Below are positions 41,785 to 49,924 of a DNA stretch of 64,000 nucleotides, piece after piece; position 1 is the first letter of the stretch; each line of letters starts with the position of its first letter. The position numbers and the translations under genes are program-made. This DNA comes from UBA1794 sp031552405. Its GTDB lineage: Bacteria; Bacteroidota; Bacteroidia; Bacteroidales; Bacteroidaceae. The stretch covers positions 1 to 64,000 of the forward strand of contig JAVBMN010000029.1 of NCBI GenBank assembly GCA_031552405.1. Reading direction: 5' to 3'. A model generated the notes under the pieces. It had not been told where the DNA came from. It made no database searches and saw nothing but the letters and a program-made list of their open reading frames with translations.

Positions 41785-44586
41785 TTACCATACCATTACT
41801 TTCTTTTGATTGATAATATAAATACCACAAGAAAGTTTTATTTTTAATACTTCTTCGGATTCAGCTTCTGCAATCTTTATTCCTTTTAAATCATAAGCAA
41901 CAGCTTTCTTGTGATTGGCTTCAATGGGTTTTACTCCGGTTGACGCTATCTCAAATATCGCTTTTACAACAATGTCATGGGAAGGCATCTTTTCAGGCAG
42001 ATTATCCCATCCTTTGAAATCATACCCATCCAGTTGCGGCATTTCTATGGAGGCAATCTCTACGCCTGATGGGATATAGTCATTCCTGAATATGTCATTA
42101 TCGGATTCATTGCTTACATCTTCAGCTTTCAGAGACATGTATAAATGGCTCTTGTTTATCTGATTATCCGGCATCACATACGAAATTCTGTAAGCGTTGT
42201 ATTGTATGGAATCGTTTTTGTCATCGTATTCGGTAATTGACCTGAAGCTCTTCCAAGGATAAAATTCTTTATACAAATTCTTACATCCGAAAGGTACGTA
42301 CAAATCTATATTGCTCACATTGGCAAAACATGATTCTGTATAGCTGAGGTTATTGAAATCAGTATGGCATATTTTGATGTTTTTCAAAGTGCTTGCACTA
42401 AAACAATCTTCTTCTATTGCTGTTATGGATGCAGGAATGAGGAATGTTTCAAGTCCGCTTTCCTTAAAACATCCTTCCATCAATTGGTTAATGCCGTTAG
42501 GTATATTTATTTTTTTTAGATTACGGCATCCTCCAAATGTATATGACTTATATCCATAACGGGTATGGCTTCCAAGGTCTTTAACTGTTTCGGGAATGTA
42601 TAATTCTTTTAAGCTTGAACATCCTGAAAAACTTGCAGCACCAAGCATTGTGGCATTTTCGGGTAGTTGAACAGAAACGAGTTTACTACAATTGTTAAAT
42701 GCACCTGCCGGAACGATTGTGATAGAACCTGGTAATTTGACAGATATAATAGGACAAAACTGAAAAGCTCCGTTTTCACATGTTACCATATTTGAAGACC
42801 ATGCGATGATTTCTGTGGGCGAAATAATAGCTTTTACGGAAAAAACGCTTCCTTCATAAGTGACAGAAGATGGTATTACAATATCTCCCGACAGGTCATT
42901 GTCTTGACGGCCAACTGTTGCTTTACCATCTTCAAGGATATATCTGATCCCGTCTATTTTGACTGTAACGTTATTGGGTACAAATGGGGCACTGCCATCA
43001 TCATATTCGTTTATTGACTTGAAATCCATCCAAGGATAGTATTCCTGATACACTTGTTTACTTCCTTTTGGAACGATTAAATCCGTATTACTTACATTGC
43101 CGAAGCTGGAATTGCTGTATGTCAGACTTTCCATGTCTTGTACGCAAATCTTTATCGTTTTCAGATTGTTTGTTTTTAAACAGGCTTCAGATAAAGTCAA
43201 GAGCTTTTCATGTATCGTTATTTCTTCAATACCTGCACCCATAAAGCATCCTGAAGCAAGTTGCGTGACTCCTTTTGGGATATTGATTTTCTTTAGATTG
43301 CTACAGTTTCCAAAAGTGTATGAACGATACCCATAATTGGATTCGCTAGCAAGGTCTTTGACAGTTTCCGGAAGGTTCATTTCTGTGAGGCTTGTGCATC
43401 CTGCGAAGCTGGCAGAACCAAGCATTGTAACTGCCTTGGGCAATTCTACCGCGCTAAGCTTACTACAATATTGGAAAGCGCCGGCGGGGATAACAGTTAT
43501 TGTGTGGGGTAATTTAATAGATGTAATAGGGCAAGATTGAAAAGCCCCGCCCTCACAAATAATTGAACCTCCGGAATAGCAAGTTAATTTCTTAGAACCT
43601 ACAATATCAGTAACGGGATATGAAATTCCTTCATATTGAACAGACTCGGGAATAACAATATCCCCTTCCAACAGACTGGATTGTCGTCCAACAGTGGCCT
43701 TCCCCTCTTTGAGAATATATTTTAATCCTTCAATCACCACATTGATTTGATCAGGAATAAAAGGCTCTCCGGCTGATTCTCCGTATTCACGTAGTGACTT
43801 GAAATTTGACCAAGGCTCGTATTCCTGATAGATGCTAAGGCTTCCCTTTGGTACATATAAATCGGCATTTGATACGCTTGCAAAACATTTCTGGGAATAG
43901 CTTAATTTGCGGAGATCACGTACACCCATCTTTACTGTTTTGAGATTGTTCATAGCCAAACAATTTTCATACAGTGAAGTGATGGTCTCAGGAATGTAAA
44001 TGCTGTCAAAACCACATCCCATAAAGCATCCTTCTGCAAGCCAGGTAAGGCTGCTTGGAATGTGTATCTTCTTTAAACTGCTACATCCTCCGAAAACGTA
44101 AGATTTATACCCATAACCAGTTAAACTCCCAAGGTCCTTCACGGATTCAGGCAGACTGATTTCCGTGAGATTCACACATTCTGCGAAGCTTGCTGTCCCC
44201 AGCATTGTGATGGTCTCCGGCAGCTTTACTTTTTTCAATTGTGTACAGGAATTGAATGCACCGGCAGACACCACAGTTATTGTACTTGGAATCTCTATAG
44301 AAGATATTTGGCACGCTTGGAAAGCACCACCCTCGCAGGTAACAGTGCTTGATGACCATGCTGTAATGCTTGTTGGTGAAACAAAGCCTGAAACCACATA
44401 GTCAGTACCGCTGTATGTGATTTTTTCCGGAATCACTACATCGCCGGACAATTCCTTATCTTGTCGCCCAATCAACGCTTTTCCGTCTTCAATGATATAT
44501 CTGATATTGTTGACATTGGTTACGGTTTGGGCGAAACACTCTGTTATGCACCAGCATAGTGTAATTAGTAAAAATATACGTTTCAT
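41785..44586 (-). CDS. BspA-like leucine-rich surface protein
   Basis: A 933-residue secreted protein. The ATG at 44586 gives a signal peptide ending CITECFAQ; the frame extends nine codons upstream without need. It is made of BspA-type LRR_5 repeats (GAFNSCTQLKKVKLPETI and many copies) arranged as three tandem modules of about 265 residues, each opening with an IRYIxEDGKAxxGRQ-type start. An InlB-like segment (YDFKGWDNLP) and a degenerate sorting-type tail follow (GIYIINQKKVMVW). Such proteins bind host matrix or other bacteria in oral and gut Bacteroidota. It precedes the truncated RHS gene by 34 bp. Confidence 0.85.
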   Translation of the reverse strand: MKRIFLLITLCWCITECFAQTVTNVNNIRYIIEDGKALIGRQDKELSGDVVIPEKITYSGTDYVVSGFVSPTSITAWSSSTVTCEGGAFQACQISSIEIPSTITVVSAGAFNSCTQLKKVKLPETITMLGTASFAECVNLTEISLPESVKDLGSLTGYGYKSYVFGGCSSLKKIHIPSSLTWLAEGCFMGCGFDSIYIPETITSLYENCLAMNNLKTVKMGVRDLRKLSYSQKCFASVSNADLYVPKGSLSIYQEYEPWSNFKSLREYGESAGEPFIPDQINVVIEGLKYILKEGKATVGRQSSLLEGDIVIPESVQYEGISYPVTDIVGSKKLTCYSGGSIICEGGAFQSCPITSIKLPHTITVIPAGAFQYCSKLSAVELPKAVTMLGSASFAGCTSLTEMNLPETVKDLASESNYGYRSYTFGNCSNLKKINIPKGVTQLASGCFMGAGIEEITIHEKLLTLSEACLKTNNLKTIKICVQDMESLTYSNSSFGNVSNTDLIVPKGSKQVYQEYYPWMDFKSINEYDDGSAPFVPNNVTVKIDGIRYILEDGKATVGRQDNDLSGDIVIPSSVTYEGSVFSVKAIISPTEIIAWSSNMVTCENGAFQFCPIISVKLPGSITIVPAGAFNNCSKLVSVQLPENATMLGAASFSGCSSLKELYIPETVKDLGSHTRYGYKSYTFGGCRNLKKINIPNGINQLMEGCFKESGLETFLIPASITAIEEDCFSASTLKNIKICHTDFNNLSYTESCFANVSNIDLYVPFGCKNLYKEFYPWKSFRSITEYDDKNDSIQYNAYRISYVMPDNQINKSHLYMSLKAEDVSNESDNDIFRNDYIPSGVEIASIEMPQLDGYDFKGWDNLPEKMPSHDIVVKAIFEIASTGVKPIEANHKKAVAYDLKGIKIAEAESEEVLKIKLSCGIYIINQKKVMVW

Positions 44587-44643
44587 TAGTATGAATTTTA
44601 TTTTTGCCTTCAAGATAAAAAGAGGTGAAACTTTTTTATTCTA

Positions 44644-44675
44644 CAAATATAGAGTACATTTTTATGATTAGCAAA
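44644..44675 (-). promoter_or_regulatory. Bacteroides-type promoter for the BspA-like gene
   Basis: On the - strand, TTTG (44675-44672) and TATATTTG (44651-44644) are 20 bp apart, a full -33/-7 match. The -7 box lies 57 bp before the start. Confidence 0.6.
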
Positions 44676-44789
44676 TTATGGGAGAAAACGGCGGATAATT
44701 ATCCGGTGGCCCTTGGTGTGACTATTTCTTGCAGCTGGTAATAATGTTGAGGCCCCATCAACTATGATAGAAGGGAGGGCTGTAGTTAT

Positions 44790-44834
44790 ATAAAGCAATC
44801 GGGCTGTACCCTGTTGTGAGAGGTACAGCCCGAT
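44790..44834 (-). terminator. Terminator of the CoA-transferase operon
   Basis: ATCGGGCTGTACC (44798-44810) pairs with GGTACAGCCCGAT (44822-44834), a 13-bp perfect stem with an 11-nt loop, 34 bp after the stop of the - strand gene, trailed by GCTTTATATAA. The remaining gap to 44643 shows nothing else. Confidence 0.75.
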
Positions 44835-44868
44835 CGCTGGTAAATTTGTATATATAGACGTAACTCGA

Positions 44869-46365
44869 TTACTCGAACTTGTTCCAATCTGTGAGGCGCA
44901 TGTCGCCTTGCTTGCCGAGGGTGGCGTGCATGGCGAGGGCGGCACCGATGGTGTGGGGAGTCTGGGCCTTGGCGCCGGCCATCTTGAGGTATTCGCGCAG
45001 GATGGGGCGGTATTCCGGGTGGGCACAGTTCTCGATGATGAGTTCGGCACGTTGCTTGGGGCTTTTGCCGCGCAGGTCGGCGATGCCTTGCTCGGTGATG
45101 ATGATGTCCACGGAGTGTTCACTGCTATCCACGTGGGATACCATGGGCACGATGGCGCTGATCTTCCCTTCTTTGGCCACTGAGGGGCAGGTAAAGATGG
45201 AGATGAAGGCGTTGCGGGTAAAGTCGGCCGAGCCTCCGATACCGTTCATCATCTTGGTACCGCTGATGTGGGTAGAGTTTACGTTGCCGTAGAGGTCTAC
45301 CTCGATGGCGGTATTGATGGAGATGATGCCCAGACGGCGCACGATCTCGGGGTTGTTAGAGATTTCGCTGGGACGCATCACCAGTTTATCGCGGAAGAAC
45401 TCGATGTCTTCGTAAATACCCTGGAGGCATTCGTTGGTGAGGGTCAGTGAGCAGGTACTTGCAAACTTCACGCGGCCTTTGCGCATGAGGGCTACTACGG
45501 CATCCTGCAGCACTTCGGTGTACATCTCGAAGGCGGGGATGGTCTTGTTGTTACCTAGGGCGCCCAGTACGGCATTGGCAATGTTACCTACACCGCTCTG
45601 GATGGGCAGGAAGGTGGGGGGGATGATGCCGCGTTCCATATCGGCCACCAGGAAGTCGGCCACGTTCTGGCCTATCTGGTCGGTGATGGGATCGGGTTCG
45701 GTGAAGCTTCTGGCCTCGTCGGGGATGTTGGTTTCTACGATACCTACTACCTTGGCGGGGTCTACCTGTACGTAGGGCACACCTACGCGGTCGCTGGGCT
45801 TGAACACTTCGATAGCCTTGCGGTAGGGAGGGCTGAGGGGTTCGTATACGTCGTGCAGACCGATGGAGTTCTTGCTGTGAAAGGCGTTCACCTCCACAAT
45901 GATCTTATCGGCCAGTTGGCATACGGTGGGTGAGATACCTCCGGCGGCGGTTAGGTAGATCTTTCCGTCGGGAGTGATTTCGCAGGCTTCGATAATGGCC
46001 ACGTCTACCTTGCCTAGGAAGCCGTAACGTACTTCTTGTGCCATCTCGGAGAGGTGAATGTCCTTGTAGGCTACTTTTCCGCTGTTTACGGCTACGCGGA
46101 AGTCTTTGTTGGTAGTATATGGAGCGCGGAAACGAATGGCATTGGCGCGTGACAATACTCCGTCGCAGGTATCACCGGTAGATGCTCCGGTCAGGATTCC
46201 TACTTGAAAAGGGCGGCCTTGTGCATGCTCCTCTTCCGCAATTTTAGAAAGTTCAAAGGTCACGGCTTTGGGTGTACCCGCAGGGGTAAATCCGCTTAAG
46301 CCGATGTTGAAGCCATCTTTAATGTGGCTCGCAGCTTCTGCAGCTGAAATGATTTTAAACGACAT
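44869..46365 (-). CDS. Acetyl-CoA hydrolase/transferase (succinyl-CoA:acetate type)
   Basis: A 498-residue enzyme of the acetyl-CoA hydrolase/transferase family (Cat1/AarC type). It has an oxyanion-loop region GVGNIANAVLGAL near residue 270 and the EMYTEVLQDAVV segment holding the expected catalytic glutamate. Family members move CoA between succinyl-CoA and acetate or propionate, or hydrolyse acetyl-CoA, which suits a propionate/acetate/succinate fermenter. The frame runs 70 codons further upstream, but that part overlaps the preceding gene antisensibly to known homology; ATG 46365 (MSFKIISAAEAA) is the family start. It follows a small membrane-protein gene by 31 bp. Confidence 0.9.
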   Translation of the reverse strand: MSFKIISAAEAASHIKDGFNIGLSGFTPAGTPKAVTFELSKIAEEEHAQGRPFQVGILTGASTGDTCDGVLSRANAIRFRAPYTTNKDFRVAVNSGKVAYKDIHLSEMAQEVRYGFLGKVDVAIIEACEITPDGKIYLTAAGGISPTVCQLADKIIVEVNAFHSKNSIGLHDVYEPLSPPYRKAIEVFKPSDRVGVPYVQVDPAKVVGIVETNIPDEARSFTEPDPITDQIGQNVADFLVADMERGIIPPTFLPIQSGVGNIANAVLGALGNNKTIPAFEMYTEVLQDAVVALMRKGRVKFASTCSLTLTNECLQGIYEDIEFFRDKLVMRPSEISNNPEIVRRLGIISINTAIEVDLYGNVNSTHISGTKMMNGIGGSADFTRNAFISIFTCPSVAKEGKISAIVPMVSHVDSSEHSVDIIITEQGIADLRGKSPKQRAELIIENCAHPEYRPILREYLKMAGAKAQTPHTIGAALAMHATLGKQGDMRLTDWNKFE

Positions 46366-46396
46366 TGTTATTAGGAATTTTATAAAAGGGGGAATG

Positions 46397-46774
46397 TTAG
46401 TATTTACGATTGATAATTTCGGAGTAGATAATGGCGCGTCGCGCTTCTTCAGCGTTGTGAATGGCGTAAGTATCTTCTTCTTCCATAAGGATGGGAGGTG
46501 CCTGGGAGGGGGTGGGAGGGGCGGCTCTTCTTTCACTCTTCGGGGTATCATGCATGCTTTTCTTCGCTTTTGCAACCGCCTTTTCCGCTGATTGCCGCGC
46601 AGAAGAAGACATAGCGGCAGAGGTCCGAGCCCTTCTTTCGTAACTTGGAGCAGGGACAGCCACGGGGGGAGTTTCGTCTTCCGCCTCCTTTTGTTCCTGC
46701 ATCTTCTTTCTCGCTTTCATCACATTAAATATGAGTGCGGCAGCGATGAGTAATATAGGAAGAATATCATCCAT
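46397..46774 (-). CDS. Small membrane-anchored protein of unknown function
   Basis: A 125-residue protein with one N-terminal membrane helix (about residues 4-19, ILPILLIAAALIFNVM), then a basic and Ala/Pro-rich low-complexity linker and a conserved-looking acidic end (AEEARRAIIYSEIINRKY). I do not recognise a domain. It has its own promoter and lies 31 bp upstream of the CoA-transferase, with which it may be co-transcribed. The terminal IYSEIINRKY is reminiscent of short tails found in other small Bacteroidales membrane proteins. Confidence 0.65.
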   Translation of the reverse strand: MDDILPILLIAAALIFNVMKARKKMQEQKEAEDETPPVAVPAPSYERRARTSAAMSSSARQSAEKAVAKAKKSMHDTPKSERRAAPPTPSQAPPILMEEEDTYAIHNAEEARRAIIYSEIINRKY

Positions 46775-46865
46775 AACCGGTCTTTTTAATGGTGTAAAAG
46801 GAAATGTATATCACTTGATACAGAGCCGGATGGAACTGTATAAAAGTCGATACAATTTCAGACTG

Positions 46866-46897
46866 CAAAGATAGAGAGTTTCCAAGGATAAGCCAAA
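46866..46897 (-). promoter_or_regulatory. Bacteroides-type promoter for the small membrane protein/CoA-transferase
   Basis: On the - strand, TTTG (46897-46894) and TATCTTTG (46873-46866) are 20 bp apart. It is divergent from the miaB -7 box 20 bp to the right. Confidence 0.6.
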
Positions 46898-46916
46898 CGG
46901 ATTGCTTCTTTTTTTG

Positions 46917-46924
46917 TACCTTTG
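46917..46924 (+). promoter_or_regulatory. Bacteroides-type -7 box for miaB
   Basis: TACCTTTG matches TAnnTTTG, 28 bp before the miaB ATG. The corresponding -33 area overlaps the divergent promoter on the other strand. Confidence 0.5.
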
Positions 46925-46952
46925 CCCGCTGAACCGTAGATTTTATGAGGGA

Positions 46953-48284
46953 ATGAACGATAATAAAAAGTTATTTATCGAAACGTATGGCTGCCAGATG
47001 AACGTGGCCGACAGTGAGGTGATAGCCAGTGTGCTGAAAATGGCAGGCTATGACGTAACGGAGATAATCGACGAGGCAGATGCCATCTTATTGAATACCT
47101 GCTCGGTACGCGAGAATGCCGAGCAAAAGATATACAACCGCCTGGATGCCCTGCACGGAATGCGCAAGCGCAAGAAAGGCCTGATCATAGGCGTAGTGGG
47201 CTGCATGGCCGAGCATGTAAAGGAGGATCTGATAGAAAATCACCATGCCGACCTCGTAGTGGGCCCCGATGCCTACCTCTCCCTGCCCGATCTCATCGCC
47301 ACCGTAGAGGCCGGTGAAAAGGCCATTAACGTGGAACTGAGCACTACGGAGACCTACAAAGATGTAATCCCTCAGCGCATCTGCGGCAACCACATCTCGG
47401 GCTTTGTATCCATCATGCGCGGTTGCAACAACTTCTGCACCTACTGCATAGTGCCCTACACCCGCGGACGGGAGCGCAGTCGCGACCTTGACAGCATCCT
47501 CTCCGAAGTGCGCGATCTGCGTGACCGGGCCTACAAGGAAGTCACCCTGCTGGGCCAGAACGTAAACTCCTACAGCTACACCACCCCCTCCGGAGCCGTC
47601 ATCTCCTTCCCCGCCTTGCTTCGCATCGTAGCCCGGGAAGCGCCCGGCGTGCGCATCCGCTTCAGCACCTCGCACCCCAAGGATATGAGCGATGAAACCC
47701 TGCACGTAATAGCCGAAGAGCCCAACGTGTGTACCCATATCCACCTGCCCGTACAAAGCGGAAGCACTCGCATCCTGGGCCTGATGAACCGCAAATATAC
47801 CCGCGAGTGGTACATGGAACGCATACAGGCCATTCGTCGTATTGTTCCGGATTGTGGCCTGAGCACGGATATCTTCTGCGGCTTCCCCGGCGAAACGGAA
47901 GCAGATCATCAGGAATCGCTCTCCCTGATGCGTGAATGCGGGTATGATGCGGCATTTATGTTTAAATACTCCGAGCGTTCCGGCACCTATGCCTCCAAAC
48001 ATCTGCCCGATGATGTGCCCGATGAAGTGAAGACCGCCCGCCTCACCCAGATCATCGACCTCCAGAATCAGCTTTCCCTTGCGAGCAACCAGCGCGCCAT
48101 AGGTCGCATATACGAGGTGTTGGTGGAGGGTGTTTCAAAGCGCTCGCACGAGCAGCTCTTCGGGCGTACTCAGCAAAATAAGGTGGTGGTATTTCCCCGT
48201 AAGCAGCATCGCATCGGCGAGTATGTCCAGGTGCGTATCAGCGAAGCCTCCTCTGCTACCCTGAAAGGGGAGAGTGTAGGGTAA
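46953..48284 (+). CDS. miaB: tRNA-2-methylthio-N6-dimethylallyladenosine synthase
   Basis: MiaB methylthiolates position A37 of tRNAs using two [4Fe-4S] clusters. The 443-residue product has the N-terminal cluster cysteines C14, C50 and C84, the radical-SAM motif C158-x3-C162-x2-C165 (RGCNNFCTYC), and a C-terminal TRAM domain (about 380-443). I use ATG 46953; the frame opens 17 codons earlier, in promoter DNA. It is monocistronic and ends 11 bp before the TGCGCA array, with AGGCCT array C beyond. Confidence 0.95.
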   Translation: MNDNKKLFIETYGCQMNVADSEVIASVLKMAGYDVTEIIDEADAILLNTCSVRENAEQKIYNRLDALHGMRKRKKGLIIGVVGCMAEHVKEDLIENHHADLVVGPDAYLSLPDLIATVEAGEKAINVELSTTETYKDVIPQRICGNHISGFVSIMRGCNNFCTYCIVPYTRGRERSRDLDSILSEVRDLRDRAYKEVTLLGQNVNSYSYTTPSGAVISFPALLRIVAREAPGVRIRFSTSHPKDMSDETLHVIAEEPNVCTHIHLPVQSGSTRILGLMNRKYTREWYMERIQAIRRIVPDCGLSTDIFCGFPGETEADHQESLSLMRECGYDAAFMFKYSERSGTYASKHLPDDVPDEVKTARLTQIIDLQNQLSLASNQRAIGRIYEVLVEGVSKRSHEQLFGRTQQNKVVVFPRKQHRIGEYVQVRISEASSATLKGESVG

Positions 48285-48294
48285 AACCACCCTT

Positions 48295-48388
48295 CTCGTG
48301 CGCACGAGATCTGGTGCGCATCAGCCCAAAAACTCGTGCCCACCAATTGTTGAACTCGTGCCCACCGGTTTCCGAACTCATGCGCACC
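48295..48388. repeat. TGCGCA-type phased array, 22-bp step
   Basis: A perfect 14-bp palindrome CTCGTGCGCACGAG (48295-48308) is followed by four related units whose RTGCSCA cores start at 48314, 48336, 48358 and 48380, exactly 22 bp apart. The last three units are direct repeats of AACTCRTGCSCACC with 8-bp spacers. ATCTGGTGCGCAT (48309-48321) and ATGCGCACCAGAT (48380-48392) form a long-range inverted repeat. It starts 11 bp after the miaB stop. Confidence 0.8.
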
Positions 48389-48420
48389 AGATTGGGGCGA
48401 TAAAATCCGCAGAAAGATAA

Positions 48421-48464
48421 AAAACCTCAGGCCTGAAGTTGCACAACCTCAGGCCTGAGGTTTT
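48421..48464 (+). terminator. Array C hairpin: likely miaB terminator
   Basis: AAAACCTCAGGCCTGA (48421-48436) pairs perfectly with TCAGGCCTGAGGTTTT (48449-48464), a 16-bp stem whose 12-nt loop can pair further (GTTG/CAAC). The right arm ends in a U-run. It uses units 1 and 2 of array C. Confidence 0.7.
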
Positions 48465-48500
48465 AAATTGCAGGCCTGAGTTCACTTCAGCGCAGGCCTA
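48428..48500. repeat. AGGCCT phased array C (four units)
   Basis: AGGCCT cores start at 48429, 48451, 48472 and 48494 (steps 22, 21, 22, the same as array B). Three units are CAGGCCTG and the last CAGGCCTA. It lies between convergent genes, after the TGCGCA array. Confidence 0.88.
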
Positions 48501-48520
48501 TGTTTTCCACGTTCCACTTC

Positions 48521-48563
48521 AAAAAAACTCCGGCATACACAAGGTTTAGTGTGTATGCCGGAG
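48521..48563 (-). terminator. Terminator of the VTC/Cthe_2159 operon
   Basis: CTCCGGCATACAC (48528-48540) pairs with GTGTATGCCGGAG (48551-48563). On the - strand it follows the stop at 48594 by 30 bp and is trailed by seven T residues, a textbook intrinsic terminator. Confidence 0.88.
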
Positions 48564-48593
48564 CCTCTTTGGGGATATGTATATTCCTGATTC

Positions 48594-49910
48594 TTATCGG
48601 ATACTCACGAAAGAAGAGAATGTACTTTCAATATCATACTGCTTCAACAGGCTGGGCATGCTGGTAGGATTCAGAAGTCTGTAGCTACCTCCGGTTTCAA
48701 ATTTGGGACTGCTAAAGAATAACTTCTTTATCTTAAAGCTGTTCTTAAGGTCTGTCAAACGCCCGCCGGTGGCTGCATCGGTCACCACAAAAGTAGTGTT
48801 CTTTGAGAAATTAGTCTCTTGTACATAATAGATGCAATTCTGCGTGCCCAGGTTCACCTCGGGGCGTACAGTACCGGTGCAGGTGATTTCGCCGCCTGAG
48901 ATGTACAGTTCCTGCGGTTGGAATACGTCGGAATCGTCATCGTCTTCTTCGCCCGAAGTGCTGATGCTCTTACCGGCACTGATGCCTTTCTTCTGGGTGT
49001 CGATGGTGATGGTTCCTCCTTCGATGTACATGTTTCCAGCGCTTCGCAGGCCGTATCCTGTACTGTCATTTTCTACGGTGCTGAGCGAACGGATCAGGAT
49101 GGTACCATCTACGATACGTATGTGGCGATCCAGCGCCGCAGAGTCGGAAGTGGTGGCAATACCTTTCTTTCCTGTCGTTGTGCTGATGTTTCCATCGTAG
49201 ATATCGATGTATCCACGGTCGCAGTCCAACCCGTCACTTTGTGCGGTAATGGTCAGCTTACCGCCGTAAATGGCGATGTAATCATGCACGTGCATACCAT
49301 CCGACAGGGCGTTTGTTACGGTGATATCACCGCTGTACATTTCCAGGAAGTCGTCGCAGGCAATGCCGTGCTTGGTCTTTCCGTTAACGGTCAGCTTGCC
49401 TTCGCCATAGATTCTCAACTTTCCATCGCAGAAAAGGGCACCTTTGCTTCCGTCAATTTCGGAAACACCACCGTCTTCCAGGTAGTTCTGAGTCTCTCTG
49501 GACAGGACGAGATAGGTGGTTTTCTTCGAGAGGATATTAAGTGCTCCGCCGTTGGGGTTCTTGATGGATACTCCGTTGAGCACTACGTTCTGGCTGTGTT
49601 CGCTGCTGGTGATGCGGAACGTACCGTCGGTGGTAGCGCCTGAGAGGAAGTAGGTCACGTCATTTGCCTTGGAACTTACGGATACGTGGTGTCCCTGGGC
49701 AGTAATGGTTACTCCTCCGTCATTCACGGGGTTGATAATGCTTACTGTGCCATCGGCTTTATAATCGATGTATACTCCGTAATCTTTCCGGTAGTATGTC
49801 TCTCCATCATCCACGCAGCTGCTAAGTGTGCCGGTCAGGAAAACCAGGGATAACAGCAGGATGGTAGCGGTTGGAAGACTTTTCTTAAGCAATGAATGGA
49901 TTGTTTTCAT
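48594..49910 (-). CDS. Cthe_2159-like carbohydrate-binding lipoprotein
   Basis: A 438-residue lipoprotein (lipobox GTLSSC, Cys 31). The body is a parallel beta-helix-like repeat of the Cthe_2159 family (GKLRIYGEGKLTVNGK, DDFLEMYSGDITVTNALSDGMH, AQSDGLDCDRGYIDIYDG). The founding member binds acidic polysaccharides such as polygalacturonate and cellulose. An acidic loop (GEEDDDDSD) sits near residue 325. It is the last gene of a four-gene unit with VTC, DUF4956 and DUF2490 genes, an association I recall in other bacteria where CotH-type proteins also appear. The role of the unit is unknown. Confidence 0.8.
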   Translation of the reverse strand: MKTIHSLLKKSLPTATILLLSLVFLTGTLSSCVDDGETYYRKDYGVYIDYKADGTVSIINPVNDGGVTITAQGHHVSVSSKANDVTYFLSGATTDGTFRITSSEHSQNVVLNGVSIKNPNGGALNILSKKTTYLVLSRETQNYLEDGGVSEIDGSKGALFCDGKLRIYGEGKLTVNGKTKHGIACDDFLEMYSGDITVTNALSDGMHVHDYIAIYGGKLTITAQSDGLDCDRGYIDIYDGNISTTTGKKGIATTSDSAALDRHIRIVDGTILIRSLSTVENDSTGYGLRSAGNMYIEGGTITIDTQKKGISAGKSISTSGEEDDDDSDVFQPQELYISGGEITCTGTVRPEVNLGTQNCIYYVQETNFSKNTTFVVTDAATGGRLTDLKNSFKIKKLFFSSPKFETGGSYRLLNPTSMPSLLKQYDIESTFSSFVSIR

Positions 49911-49924
49911 ACGTTCTTCCTCCT

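Noticed and set aside
46366..46575. 70-codon N-terminal extension of the CoA-transferase
   Set aside because: It overlaps the small membrane-protein gene in another frame and lies upstream of the family's usual start.
47088..48002. 304-residue - strand frame
   Set aside because: It is the shadow of miaB.
48295..48500. CRISPR array
   Set aside because: The repeats are 8-14 bp with 8-14 bp spacers and a 22-bp period, far below CRISPR sizes, and there are no cas genes.
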